Part shown: positions 1 to 8,268 of the stretch, piece by piece
Numbering within the stretch: position 1 is the first letter of the stretch
Layout: each line of letters starts with the position of its first letter
DNA from: Pirellulales bacterium
GTDB taxonomy: Bacteria > Planctomycetota > Planctomycetia > Pirellulales > S012-138
Reading direction: 5' to 3'
DNA length: 33,231 nt
Assembly: GCA_028066245.1 (NCBI GenBank)
Contig: JALCBR010000056.1
Coordinates: forward strand, 1 to 33,231
Notes under the pieces: model-generated
What the model saw: only the letters and a program-made list of their open reading frames with translations
Told to the model about the DNA's origin: nothing
Databases searched by the model: none
Position numbers and translations under genes: made by a program

Positions 1-450
1 TTCATGAAGCCCGTGGACTGCCCTTTTCAAGCAATGGAGCGTGTGCTTGCAGCCCTTCCCTCGGCAACCAAAGTTATTTTGGTGGACTTGCATGCGGAAG
101 CGACAAGCGACAAGCAATTGATGGCGCGATACTTGGACGGCCGGGTTTCCGCCGTGCTGGGAACTCATACGCATGTAGCAACTGCTGACGAACAAATCTT
201 GCCGGGCGGCACAGCTTTTCAATGTGATGTTGGCATGACGGGGCCGCACGATAGCATTCTGGGCCGCCGCATAGACCGAGTTCAGCAGACGACACTGACG
301 TTTGAACCGACGCCGTTTGACGTCGCCACGGGAGACATTCGCCTGTGCGGGGCGATCGTGCAGATTGATGAGCAATCCGGTAAGGCAACCACGATTGAAC
401 GCATTTGCTGTCGGGAGGGTGACCTCCTTCAGCAACCTCCATCCAACTGA
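1..450 (+). CDS. YmdB-type (TIGR00282) metallophosphoesterase, C-terminal part
   Basis: The reading frame is open from the first base and ends in TGA at 448-450, so this is the last 149 or so residues of a longer protein that starts outside the window. The methionine at position 4 is internal: the context FMKPVDCPF is a conserved interior segment. The family is the dinuclear-metal phosphoesterase related to Bacillus YmdB, a 2',3'-cyclic nucleotide phosphodiesterase of about 260-280 residues. Visible family motifs are VDLHAEATSDK, the YLDGRVSAVLGTHTHV block whose histidines bind metal, the ADEQILPGG segment and DVGMTGPHDS. The C-terminal tail (after about residue 120) is variable. The neighbour downstream is a DUF2752 protein 136 bases away, with no sign of an operon. 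The family call is firm; the physiological substrate is not. Confidence 0.93.
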   Translation, partial: FMKPVDCPFQAMERVLAALPSATKVILVDLHAEATSDKQLMARYLDGRVSAVLGTHTHVATADEQILPGGTAFQCDVGMTGPHDSILGRRIDRVQQTTLTFEPTPFDVATGDIRLCGAIVQIDEQSGKATTIERICCREGDLLQQPPSN

Positions 451-586
451 ACGCTAAGTTGGGCAAGAAGTAATCACTTTCGCCGTCCGAATGCATGCAG
501 GCATTGTCCGTCGGTTGCGCCTACAATGCATTCAGATAGGACACCTGCCCTTTGAAGTGATCTTGAGTCGGTCCCCGTGACTCACT

Positions 587-1048
587 ATGCTCCGCCGCCT
601 TTTCCTGAAAAACGATGACTCATCCAGACCGCTTTCGTGGTGGTCTCGGCTCCTGTTGGCCGGACTTGGGTTGGCATTGGCAGTACCACTGACCGTGGCA
701 TGTATGCTGAAGCCGGACCCCACTGGCAAGGGATACGGCACGCATGAACAACTTGGGTTGCCGCCCTGTACGTTCACAACGGTAGTCGGCATCCGCTGTC
801 CTTCCTGTGGCATGACCACGAGTTGGGCATTTTTCATGCGGGGACGAGTCGATCGAGCGATGATGGCGAACACAGGCGGAACACTGTTGGTGCTGATTGC
901 TGTCGTTACCACCCCGTGGGCTCTAGCGACAGGTGCCAGAGGTCGATTCCTGTGGGGAAGGCCTACCGACATTGCAATTGCACTGGGCACTGCGGTGGTG
1001 CTTGTTGTCACGCTTCTGGACTGGGCAGTTCGCCTGGCCGTGGGCTGA
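587..1048 (+). CDS. DUF2752 family membrane protein
   Basis: A 153-residue integral membrane protein. The DUF2752 signature is present: Cys61 after a short loop (LPPCTF), then the GIRCPSCGMTTSW block with Cys71 and Cys74, then a G-R-hydrophobic segment and Asn95 (residues 85-96). Hydrophobic segments lie at about 22-40, 97-113 and 127-147. The function of DUF2752 is unknown. In many bacteria such proteins sit near other small membrane proteins, but here the neighbours are a phosphodiesterase end and a lipoprotein, which gives no clue. No clear Shine-Dalgarno is seen before the ATG. This start leaves the first hydrophobic helix complete, so it was kept. Confidence 0.88.
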   Translation: MLRRLFLKNDDSSRPLSWWSRLLLAGLGLALAVPLTVACMLKPDPTGKGYGTHEQLGLPPCTFTTVVGIRCPSCGMTTSWAFFMRGRVDRAMMANTGGTLLVLIAVVTTPWALATGARGRFLWGRPTDIAIALGTAVVLVVTLLDWAVRLAVG

Positions 1049-1112
1049 GCCCGCGGATGGCAAGATCGGCAACTCAATCTTACCAGAAGAATTCAATAAC
1101 CAAGGTGTCGCG

Positions 1113-1775
1113 ATGGATCGCAATCGCCGAGGATTGTTCCGGCTCCGCTTGTCAATCATCTTGCTGCTCGCCGTATGTATGTTTCAAGCCGGATGTCTAG
1201 ATCTGATCACGACTTCGTTTTACATGCTGAAAGGATTTCAAACGCCTGCCGCATTTCCAGGCCTGAAAGAGAAAACCGTGGCCGTGGTTTGCCGTAGCCC
1301 CCGCAGTGTCAATCCGGATCAGGAGATTGCCGTCCGTCAGGTTCCTGCCCGCGTGAACAGCCTGCTATCAATCAACGGCAAGAAGATTAACGTCATTGAC
1401 CAGCGAAAGATTGAACGTTGGATCGATGAAAATGGCATCGATAGCTTCGTTGATGTTGGCGAGGCGCTCAATGCGGAGATGGTGGTGGGGATCGAACTGG
1501 AAGACTATAGCCTGTATCGCAGTTCCAGCATCTTTCAGGGGAACGTACGAGTGCGGGTGAAGGTCTATGATATGACTGACGGAAACCGGCTTGTCTTTGA
1601 AGCGCCGGTCGAGCAGATCAAGTTCCCGCCCGCCGGCGGGACGGCGACCAGCGAGATCGCCAGGCCTGAGTTCAACAACATGTTCGTCGATGTGATTGCC
1701 GAGAAGATTGGCATCAACTTCTATGACCATGATCATACCGCCTCGTTTGCTGGCGATAGCAAGGTTCTGCGATAA
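1113..1775 (+). CDS. Exported lipoprotein of unknown function
   Basis: A 220-residue protein with a basic N-terminus (RNRRGLFRLR), a hydrophobic core and the lipobox FQAG-C at residues 24-28, so Cys28 is the expected lipidated residue. The frame stays open upstream to 933, but only the ATG at 1113 puts the signal peptide at the N-terminus. After a linker, residues 55-200 look like an alternating alpha/beta domain: a VAVVCRS strand, a segment VIDQRKIERWIDENG, then GEALNAEMVVGIELEDYSL, a long VRVRVKVYDM strand and FEAPVEQIKFP. The order (name or time stamp, newly assigned helper, then hydrophobic GIELEDYSL strand) recalls CsgG/LpoB-like outer-membrane lipoproteins, but this is an impression from pattern only. 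It lies 117 bases before an exported oxidoreductase in the same direction. Confidence 0.8.
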   Translation: MDRNRRGLFRLRLSIILLLAVCMFQAGCLDLITTSFYMLKGFQTPAAFPGLKEKTVAVVCRSPRSVNPDQEIAVRQVPARVNSLLSINGKKINVIDQRKIERWIDENGIDSFVDVGEALNAEMVVGIELEDYSLYRSSSIFQGNVRVRVKVYDMTDGNRLVFEAPVEQIKFPPAGGTATSEIARPEFNNMFVDVIAEKIGINFYDHDHTASFAGDSKVLR

Positions 1776-1892
1776 CCAGTTAGCCGCCCAGAGATGAGCA
1801 GGCCCTCCAACGCGGTCTCGATATGCGCGGAGCCCAGGCCTTGGCGGTGATTGCTCGACGTGACTTCGTCGAGTCTTTAGACTCAACGGGCG

Positions 1893-3572
1893 ATGAGCAT
1901 CTCCCTCTCACGCCGTGAAGTTCTCGCTGCATTCCTGACGGCCCCAGCAGCCACGTTTCTAGGTTGCGGGTCGATGGGATCATCATTGCCTGTCGCCGGT
2001 GAGATCATCGGCACGTCTCAGGGCATTGGTCATCGCCTGCGTCAAGGATTTCGCCCACAGCCGACTGAAAACAGCTGGACGGAGGCCGATGTCGTCATCG
2101 TGGGTGGCGGGATGGCAGGGCTGTCCGCAGCCTGGCGACTTTCCGCGCTAGGGATTCAGGACGTTGCCATTTTGGAGTTGGAGCCCCGTCTAGGAGGAAC
2201 ATCGGCAAGCGGTGTTTCCAACCTCGTCCGCTATCCCTGGGGAGCGCATTACGTTCCAGCGCCCACAAGCCGCAACCGTGTCTTAGTCACGCTGTTCGAA
2301 GAGCTTGGCTTGCTGGAGGGTTTTGACGAAGATGGCGAACCCGTGATCGGCGAGCCGTTCTTATGTCGTGATCCTGAGGAGCGCCTCTTTCACAACGGCA
2401 CTTGGCATGAGGGACTCTATCCCTATTCCGGCGCAAGCGAAGATGATCTGGCACAGCTCGCGCGGTTCGAGAGCGAGATCGAACGATGGGTCGCCTGGCG
2501 AGACTCAACAGGTCGCCGCGCTTTCACGCTGCCAATAGCGGCATGTTCAGATGAGGCGGACGTGCGAGCCTTAGATGAATTGACCATGTCGGATTGGCTT
2601 GCCGAGCACGATCTGACATCTGCCCGTTTGCGCTGGTTGGTCAATTATTGTTGCAAAGATGACTACGGTTTGATGGCGGATCAAACGAGCGCTTGGGCGG
2701 GTTTGTTTTACTTCGCATCTCGGATCCGAGTGCCCGGGGGAGCACCGCAACCGTTGGTGACGTTTCCCGAAGGGAACGGGCGCTTCATTCGCTATTTCCA
2801 ACAGGTGCTGTCCAGTAAGATTCACACAGGGATGGCCGTCAGCGAAATCCGGCTGGCTTCTGGAGGAAATCGCGAGAGAGATGCACGGTCAAGCGAATCT
2901 GCCCCGCTGCGTGAGATTATCTCCGTCTCACACGATGGCTCGACCGTACGGGGATTTCGCGCGCGGAACATGGTCTTTGCTGCTTCGCAGTTCCTGGGAC
3001 CGTACTTGATCTCGGACCTGAGCGAATCGCGCCGCCAGGCAGCGCGCGAGTTTCAGTATGGTTCCTGGCTCGTCGCCAACCTTCATTTGAACGATCGGCC
3101 TGAGGACGAAGGTTTTCCCCTTGCGTGGGACAATGTGCTCTACGACAGCAAGTCATTAGGCTACGTTACTGCCACGCATCAGCGCAATCTCGAATTCGGA
3201 CCCACGGTCCTGACGTACTACTATCCATTCTGCGATGCCGAACCGGCGGTTTCGCGGCAGCGGCTGCTCGACCTGACTTGGGAGGACTGCGCTGAGATCG
3301 CCCTTGCGGACTTGCAAACGGCGCATCCGCAAATCCGCTCGCTGACGACGCGGCTTGACGTCATGAAGTGGGGGCACGCGATGATCCAACCACGCACGGG
3401 TTTCGTGTTTCATCAGGCCCGGCGGACGGCCGCAAAGCCTTTCGCGGGCATTCATTTTGCCAACACGGACCTGTCCGGCGTCGCGCTGTTGGAAGAGGCG
3501 CTATACCATGGCGTTCGCGCGGCGGAGGAAGTCGCTACGGCACGTGGACGACAGTTTACGTCGCTGATTTAG
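1893..3572 (+). CDS. Exported FAD-dependent amine-oxidase-like oxidoreductase
   Basis: A 559-residue flavoprotein. The N-terminus has a twin-arginine-like signal (SRREVLAAFL, residues 6-15) that runs into TFLGC, so it may be a Tat-exported lipoprotein with Cys25 modified. The Rossmann dinucleotide motif is VVIVGGGMAGLSAAW (residues 67-81), followed by Glu95 in ILELEPRLGG, the usual ribose-binding acid plus the Arg-Gly-Gly motif of the amine oxidase/protoporphyrinogen oxidase superfamily. The C-terminal FAD-closing segment is GIHFANTDLSG near residues 516-526. The middle part carries a substrate domain with no recognisable signature. The substrate is unknown. It stands at the end of a loose + strand series and faces the PilZ gene convergently. 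Confidence 0.88.
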   Translation: MSISLSRREVLAAFLTAPAATFLGCGSMGSSLPVAGEIIGTSQGIGHRLRQGFRPQPTENSWTEADVVIVGGGMAGLSAAWRLSALGIQDVAILELEPRLGGTSASGVSNLVRYPWGAHYVPAPTSRNRVLVTLFEELGLLEGFDEDGEPVIGEPFLCRDPEERLFHNGTWHEGLYPYSGASEDDLAQLARFESEIERWVAWRDSTGRRAFTLPIAACSDEADVRALDELTMSDWLAEHDLTSARLRWLVNYCCKDDYGLMADQTSAWAGLFYFASRIRVPGGAPQPLVTFPEGNGRFIRYFQQVLSSKIHTGMAVSEIRLASGGNRERDARSSESAPLREIISVSHDGSTVRGFRARNMVFAASQFLGPYLISDLSESRRQAAREFQYGSWLVANLHLNDRPEDEGFPLAWDNVLYDSKSLGYVTATHQRNLEFGPTVLTYYYPFCDAEPAVSRQRLLDLTWEDCAEIALADLQTAHPQIRSLTTRLDVMKWGHAMIQPRTGFVFHQARRTAAKPFAGIHFANTDLSGVALLEEALYHGVRAAEEVATARGRQFTSLI

Positions 3573-3638
3573 AATGCCCGGTCGAGAGAAAGTCGCAATG
3601 CCGGAGACTCAGGTGCACGCGTTGCATATTGACATGCG

Positions 3639-4067
3639 TTAGGTAACAAACTGCTCAATCTCGCATCCCACCGTTTGAGCTCCGATTGCGTAGCAGCACT
3701 CACCGAGATATCGACAGTGCACAACCTCAATCATCGCCTTCTGGTCAGGCAGCCAGATTTCGCAAAGCTCGCAGGGATAAAGCTGCTCAGAGTGGAGAAA
3801 CCCAACACCCGACCGGGAAATATTGCGCGTGTAGATCTGGTGAGTGACGCGACGACGCGAAATGCACGGCATGGACTTTTGGATGTGCAAAATAGCCCGT
3901 GTCCGTACCTCGACGCGAACGTGCCGTCGCCGCTCATCATAGGCTGTGGGCTGCACGCCACCCCTTTCCACGAAGAACGTACCAGCCCACTTCTCCGGCA
4001 AACGGATGCGGCAATCGACTTCCTCAAGCATGGCTTTTAGCTGTGTTTGATAGTCGTCAACCAGCAT
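3639..4067 (-). CDS. PilZ-domain protein
   Basis: A 142-residue protein with a PilZ core. It has RRHVR (residues 47-51), matching the RxxxR c-di-GMP motif, and NISRSGVG (82-89), matching the [DN]xSxxG motif, followed by strands ending in HCRYLGECCYAIGAQ. The first 45 residues are a short helical lead. The ATG at 4067 has GGAG eight bases upstream, inside the HD-GYP gene, giving a 31-base overlap. An alternative ATG at 4031 would begin just after the HD-GYP stop, but it lacks a good ribosome site. The overlap indicates translational coupling with the preceding HD-GYP gene, so sensor or effector and hydrolase are likely made together. The residues expected to bind c-di-GMP are intact. Confidence 0.87.
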   Translation of the reverse strand: MLVDDYQTQLKAMLEEVDCRIRLPEKWAGTFFVERGGVQPTAYDERRRHVRVEVRTRAILHIQKSMPCISRRRVTHQIYTRNISRSGVGFLHSEQLYPCELCEIWLPDQKAMIEVVHCRYLGECCYAIGAQTVGCEIEQFVT

Positions 4068-5011
4068 TCGAGAATCTCCGGATCGAAGATGATTTCACGC
4101 GCACGCTTCATAATGTCTCCAGCATTTGAGAGAGACATGCGTTGCCGATAGGGACGGTCAGAAATCAACGAATCAAAGGCGTCAATGACGGTGCAAATCC
4201 GCGCCCACGGATGGACATCAACCGCCGGGCATCCGACCGGGTAGCCACCGCCTTCAAATCGTTCGTGATGCTGATAAACCATCATCAACTGCCCATACGT
4301 GATGTCGCTACGATGGCAAAGCTGGTGATAAACACCGTGGGTGTGGCGTTTGATCTGATCGTAGTCACCAGGTGTGGGGCTCTCTGGCCGGGTCAAGACG
4401 TGAGTCGAGACATCGCGTTTGCCGAGGTCGTGCAGTAACCCTCCGAGGCCAATCTGGCGCAGATCGCCCAATCGCGTAATGCCAAACTCTTTTGCCAAGA
4501 GAATGCACAGAAATGCCGTGTTGGTTGCGTGAGTGTGTGGGCTATCGTCGTGGTGGAGCGCGGCAATCAGCTCAGCGGGAAGATATTCGCCTTGCGACAA
4601 CAAGACAGCGCATTGATGAACGAGTGCTCGCCCCTGTTTGATCACCTGTTCGACGTCGCCAGAACTAAACGCCGCTGCGATTGCGTCTCGTGCAACCTCG
4701 CTCAACGTTGCTAACCGCAAGTCAACGGATGCGGAGTCATCTTTGAGTAGCGATGCAAGGCTTTTCCGCAACAGGTGCTGAAAACCGCGATAGTCCGATC
4801 TGGCGACATACAGCATGCCATCGCCTTGCTCCATCAGCCATTGACGCTCGCCCGACTCTAAACGTGAAGCGCCGTTCCGATAAACGCTTAGCTTTTGCGT
4901 TTCTGAATCTTGGAGGAAGAGCTTCACGTCAACGCACTCGCACGCACCCAACGTGTTCACGTGGATTGGCAAGTATTCACTCGAGTCCAGGTTGCTCGTA
5001 GCAGTGGACAT
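4037..5011 (-). CDS. HD-GYP domain protein, probable c-di-GMP phosphodiesterase
   Basis: A 324-residue cytoplasmic protein with no transmembrane segment. Residues 12-85 form a small N-terminal domain of the kind often found before HD-GYP (a VKLFLQD strand, then VYRNG, then MLYVARSDYRGF). The HD-GYP domain covers about 150-315: His161, the HD pair His194-Asp195 with Lys198 (LLHDLGK), His223 (KRHTHG), then His248-His249-Glu250 and GGGYP (254-258). The family consensus HHERxDGxGYP reads here HHERFEGGGYP, so Asp is replaced by Glu. All metal-binding residues are present. HD-GYP enzymes hydrolyse c-di-GMP or, in some members, cGAMP. The 3' end overlaps the PilZ gene. No REC domain is attached, so control must come through the N-terminal domain or expression. 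Confidence 0.92.
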   Translation of the reverse strand: MSTATSNLDSSEYLPIHVNTLGACECVDVKLFLQDSETQKLSVYRNGASRLESGERQWLMEQGDGMLYVARSDYRGFQHLLRKSLASLLKDDSASVDLRLATLSEVARDAIAAAFSSGDVEQVIKQGRALVHQCAVLLSQGEYLPAELIAALHHDDSPHTHATNTAFLCILLAKEFGITRLGDLRQIGLGGLLHDLGKRDVSTHVLTRPESPTPGDYDQIKRHTHGVYHQLCHRSDITYGQLMMVYQHHERFEGGGYPVGCPAVDVHPWARICTVIDAFDSLISDRPYRQRMSLSNAGDIMKRAREIIFDPEILECWLTTIKHS

Positions 5012-5318
5012 GGGGGCTTGGGCGGGGCCACATCAGCGCTGGTAAACTCAGCTCATAAACGCTAGTTCACGAACCTGCGTGCAGCTCAGGAAGGCCGTGA
5101 ATCCAAGCCGCTCCTCTACCATCAGTTTTGACGATTATTCCGGTGGCGCGGAACGACCGTGTTTCGCACGGGCTGTCATCAAGCAACGCAGCGCCCCCGA
5201 GAAAGTAGAAAACAAAGCAAGTGCAGAAGGCGCGATCCTAGCTACTTTAGGGTACCGCCCAGATTCGTGTGAAAATACACGCTAAGAAACCGAATCGGAC
5301 CGGGTAGCTGCATCATTC
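5012..5318. other. Intergenic stretch, no gene seen
   Basis: This 307-base stretch lies upstream of the HD-GYP gene and downstream of the small membrane protein. The only frame in it that stays open (68 codons, +) has no family resemblance, ribosome site or protein-like pattern. A small inverted repeat, CGTGT-N6-ACACG, sits at 5266-5281. It is too short to call a terminator. I looked for a c-di-GMP riboswitch fold on the - strand and did not see one. Confidence 0.4.
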
Positions 5319-5678
5319 TCATGTTTGATTGTGGTCGGCTGTCGATGCCATGATCTTTTCAACGCCTAGAAACGAACGCACGATTGCGGATACGGCGAAT
5401 CCAGTTGCGAACCACATCGCCCCTCCAGCGAATAAAAGCAACATGAGATACCTGCCGGAAACCTCGGGCATTCCAAGGGCCGCGTGGATGGGGTAGTCGG
5501 CGAAGTAAAGAGCCATCAAAAGAGCGAATGATGGACTCATGTCGTTCCAATTCGGGTCCGCGAAAGCGACCAGAATAACGAGGCATGAGTGAATGCCCAA
5601 CAGAGTCAACGGGAGTTTCAGGCGACGCATCTTGCTTCTTTCGTCCTGGCGTAAGTGCGGTTTATTGTTGTCAGACAT
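5319..5678 (-). CDS. Small membrane protein of unknown function
   Basis: The ATG at 5678 gives 119 residues. A GTG at 5705 and an ATG at 5630 (MRRLKLP) are alternatives. A charged N-terminal 25 residues (DNNKPHLRQDERSKMRR) precede three hydrophobic segments: LTLLGIHSCLVILVAF, FALLMALYFADYPIHAALG and a longer YLMLLLFAGGAMWFATGF stretch. This gives a three-helix membrane protein with a short polar tail. I recognise no family. It is followed downstream by nothing in the same direction for 300 bases, and preceded by the metallopeptidase gene 243 bases away. Real coding is supported by the consistent hydrophobic pattern rather than homology. Confidence 0.6.
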   Translation of the reverse strand: MSDNNKPHLRQDERSKMRRLKLPLTLLGIHSCLVILVAFADPNWNDMSPSFALLMALYFADYPIHAALGMPEVSGRYLMLLLFAGGAMWFATGFAVSAIVRSFLGVEKIMASTADHNQT

Positions 5679-5921
5679 CGATGCGACAAATTTTGCTTTC
5701 AGCACCTTTGGTTCGGATTAAGCCCAACATAACCAAGAAAGGATGAGTTGCGACCAAACGGAGCAAGATACGGTGTCGCGACCGGCAATCACTGCCCCAG
5801 GCTGTGAGGCTTGGGCAAGGCGACGCATCGAGACCTCGGATAACGATCCATTTGAGTGGGCTGTCATCCAAATTGGGTGCGACCTCGACAATACGTCCTG
5901 TTTCAAAATCAAGCATGTTGT

Positions 5922-7166
5922 TTACTTGGCGAGAGACGTTTTGACCGTGACAGTGCCAGAGTTGTCCGCCAGTTCGGCCCATGCATCTTTGCAGCGGAGA
6001 TAGAGCTGTCCATCAACTTGCGCTGTGAACGTGGATTCGGGGCCGATGTCAAAAGGTTCCGTCAGTTGATAGTCCTTCGTCAGCAAAACCGCCTGTAGCA
6101 TCCCCAAGCCCCCTTCGTTCCCTGCTGGCGAAACAAGGTCGGCATCTTTGCTCAGGCGCCAATTCCCCGTGGCGTTCACGGAATAAGACTTTCCCGCCTT
6201 GACCTGGGCAAGCCCTGGTTGCCAACCTCGGTTAGCATCAATCCTTGCTGAAAGCGTTCGTTGTCCAGAGACCAATGTAAAACGTTTGGACCAATCCCAC
6301 GCACACAGGTCCGCACGGAGTCCGCTTTCAAGGTGTTGCAGGAAGAAACGGTACTCAAAGTCGAGTTGTTCTAAATCACGGCCATAGATCGATCTGAAAC
6401 TGGCCTTACGGCCGGCCAGATAGCGTAGCCCCAGCGAGCGAAACTTGCGCCGGTAGTTGGGATTGACTTCCAGGACATGACACAACGCCCAACGCCATGC
6501 ATAGTCCTGCCAGCTATCGCCAGTCCGCGAATTTTTTCCTTGTTCGTCGACAATCTCCTGGACACTGCGCGGCTCGCTCTGCTGCAAGTACTCAATAACA
6601 TTGTCGTCGGCGTTCACGGAAAGATCATCCTTGACCCAATATTGGCCCATCTCCGCCATCCCTTCGGAGTACCAAACAGGTCCGACGGCTCCAAACGTTT
6701 GATGGCAATAGGCGTGAACCGCCTCGTGCCGCGCGACGCCCCGTTCTGCAACTGCGTAAACAACCGCTTTGGCAACGAAAAGATTCCCGCGAGTCATTTT
6801 TTGTGAAATGGTCACGCCGGCGCCGCTTTGAATTTTGGCCAGCCCCACCGGATGGATGGCATCATCCGGCCAGTTCTTCAAGTCGCGAACGACGTACATC
6901 TCGATGGTTCCGGAGGGTGCTCTGCCCCAATAAGCGGCGATCAACCCGAGCATGGTCTCAAGTTTCTGTAATTCTTCCTGGGCTTCCTCTTGGGGAAGAT
7001 CTGTATGCATCAGGAAATGACGTGAGGTGTAATCCCTGGGCGCATTGCTCTTGGCCGCGTCCGCATCTTGTTGCAGCGCGGATCCGGCGATCGTGGCAAG
7101 GGGAGATTTCCACGCACCTAGACAAAGGGTAAGAACTATCAGGCAAAGAACGCTCAGTCTTGGCAT
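5922..7166 (-). CDS. Exported gluzincin metallopeptidase with C-terminal LecA-like domain
   Basis: The start at 7166 gives 414 residues and puts a signal peptide first (MPRLSVLCLIVLTLCLGAW). The frame is open to 7274, but that would bury the signal. The peptidase part has HEAVH (residues 147-151) and a downstream Glu168 in SEGMAEM, the HExxH...E arrangement of gluzincins. Similar planctomycete proteins carry DUF1570-type domains. Residues 285-410 look like a PA-IL/LecA-type jelly-roll: a run of ARIDANRGWQPGLAQVKAG, GNWRLSKDADLVSPAG, a glycine-rich loop with a MLQAVLL strand, FDIGPESTFTAQVDGQLYLR and ADNSGTVTVK. This suggests a surface or periplasmic protease with a carbohydrate-binding module. 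Substrate is unknown. The next gene upstream is divergent. Confidence 0.82.
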   Translation of the reverse strand: MPRLSVLCLIVLTLCLGAWKSPLATIAGSALQQDADAAKSNAPRDYTSRHFLMHTDLPQEEAQEELQKLETMLGLIAAYWGRAPSGTIEMYVVRDLKNWPDDAIHPVGLAKIQSGAGVTISQKMTRGNLFVAKAVVYAVAERGVARHEAVHAYCHQTFGAVGPVWYSEGMAEMGQYWVKDDLSVNADDNVIEYLQQSEPRSVQEIVDEQGKNSRTGDSWQDYAWRWALCHVLEVNPNYRRKFRSLGLRYLAGRKASFRSIYGRDLEQLDFEYRFFLQHLESGLRADLCAWDWSKRFTLVSGQRTLSARIDANRGWQPGLAQVKAGKSYSVNATGNWRLSKDADLVSPAGNEGGLGMLQAVLLTKDYQLTEPFDIGPESTFTAQVDGQLYLRCKDAWAELADNSGTVTVKTSLAK

Positions 7167-7408
7167 CATGCTCTGTTTCAACTGGTCACAAGGGGCGGTG
7201 CTCTGGCACAACGGCGCGTATCCGCCATGCCGGTCGGTGTGCTCAATGTACCCTAGATGCACTTTGCCGCTCAAATAACGTGTTGATGACCCACGCGCGT
7301 ACCATCACAGCGCCAGCGATTGCGACGTCGGAAAACTCAATTCGGGCCTCTTTCATCGCGGATTACAGCACGGACAATAGAAACTTCCGACGCAACTTGT
7401 CCCGTTGA

Positions 7409-8158
7409 ATGCCCACTCACATGCCTCAACCGAGCGAAGATCAACTCAAAGCTCAGTACGCGGAAATCGCCGTGCTGGCAGGCCAGCTAGCGCACGAGAT
7501 CAAGAATCCGTTATCGACGATCTCGTTGAACATGGAGCTTCTGCGGGAAGACTTGGCGAATACACCGGAGACGCCCCAAACGCGCAGGGGGCAGGAGCGG
7601 ATTGACCGAGTACGCCGTGAGTGCCAGCGGCTGGAAGGGTTGCTGAACGACTTTCTTTCCTTCGCACGGGCACAAGCCGGGCGGATGGAAGCCGTCGACA
7701 TGAACCAGATGATTGAAGAGTTGCTGCAGTTCTTCCATCCGCAGGCGGAAGCAGCACAGGTTGAGGTCGTACAATTGCTTGATCCTTTTGTACCAGCGGT
7801 GGCGATCGACCGTGAGCAGATGCGGGCGTCTGTACTCAACTTGTTGATCAACTCCGTGCAAGCCATGCCGGATGGTGGAAGGATCTCCGTGCGAACACGC
7901 CGGATCGGCGAGAATCTCGTTCTTGACTTGATTGACACAGGTGCGGGAATGGATGCACAAACCATATCTCAAATCTTTGATCCCTTCTTCTCAACCAAGC
8001 GAGGAGGTTCAGGCTTGGGATTGCCCGCCGCCAAGAAGATCATTGAAACGCACGGGGGCACCATTCGCGTTCAGAGCGAGGTCGGTCGTGGAACGCAAAT
8101 CACTATTGAACTTCCACCTGCCCTGGAGGGTCCAAAGTTGCTGGAACAAAGGCGATAG
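7409..8158 (+). CDS. Soluble sensor histidine kinase
   Basis: A 249-residue kinase (an ATG at 7421 is an alternative start) made almost only of the HisKA and HATPase_c domains. The phosphorylation site is His29 in LAHEIKNPLS. The ATPase has the N box NLLINSVQAMP (Asn148), the G1 box DTGAGM (176-181), the F box IFDPFFSTK and the G2 box GGSGLGL (199-205). There is no PAS, HAMP or transmembrane segment, so the signal must arrive from a partner protein. The sequence is NtrB-like. No response regulator lies next to it, making it an orphan kinase. It is divergent from the metallopeptidase across about 240 bases that should hold both promoters. Confidence 0.93.
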   Translation: MPTHMPQPSEDQLKAQYAEIAVLAGQLAHEIKNPLSTISLNMELLREDLANTPETPQTRRGQERIDRVRRECQRLEGLLNDFLSFARAQAGRMEAVDMNQMIEELLQFFHPQAEAAQVEVVQLLDPFVPAVAIDREQMRASVLNLLINSVQAMPDGGRISVRTRRIGENLVLDLIDTGAGMDAQTISQIFDPFFSTKRGGSGLGLPAAKKIIETHGGTIRVQSEVGRGTQITIELPPALEGPKLLEQRR

Positions 8159-8268
8159 GGCAAAACACGGTCGCTTGGGCGCGATGAAATCCCGTTGACG
8201 TGACGTCAGAACACTTGTTAGCGTCGATGGTGGTTGTCAACTGACGGTCACATACGGTTAGCTTCCGA

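Noticed and set aside
5266-5281. CGTGT-N6-ACACG hairpin as a terminator or riboswitch stem
   Set aside because: The stem has five pairs with no T run, and no conserved aptamer core surrounds it.
5671-5982. Possible 103-residue - strand protein overlapping both neighbours
   Set aside because: A middle part (MLDFETGRIVEVAPNLDD) looks slightly protein-like, but the rest does not. It overlaps the metallopeptidase gene end and the small membrane protein, and no ribosome site or family supports it. It may be a remnant.
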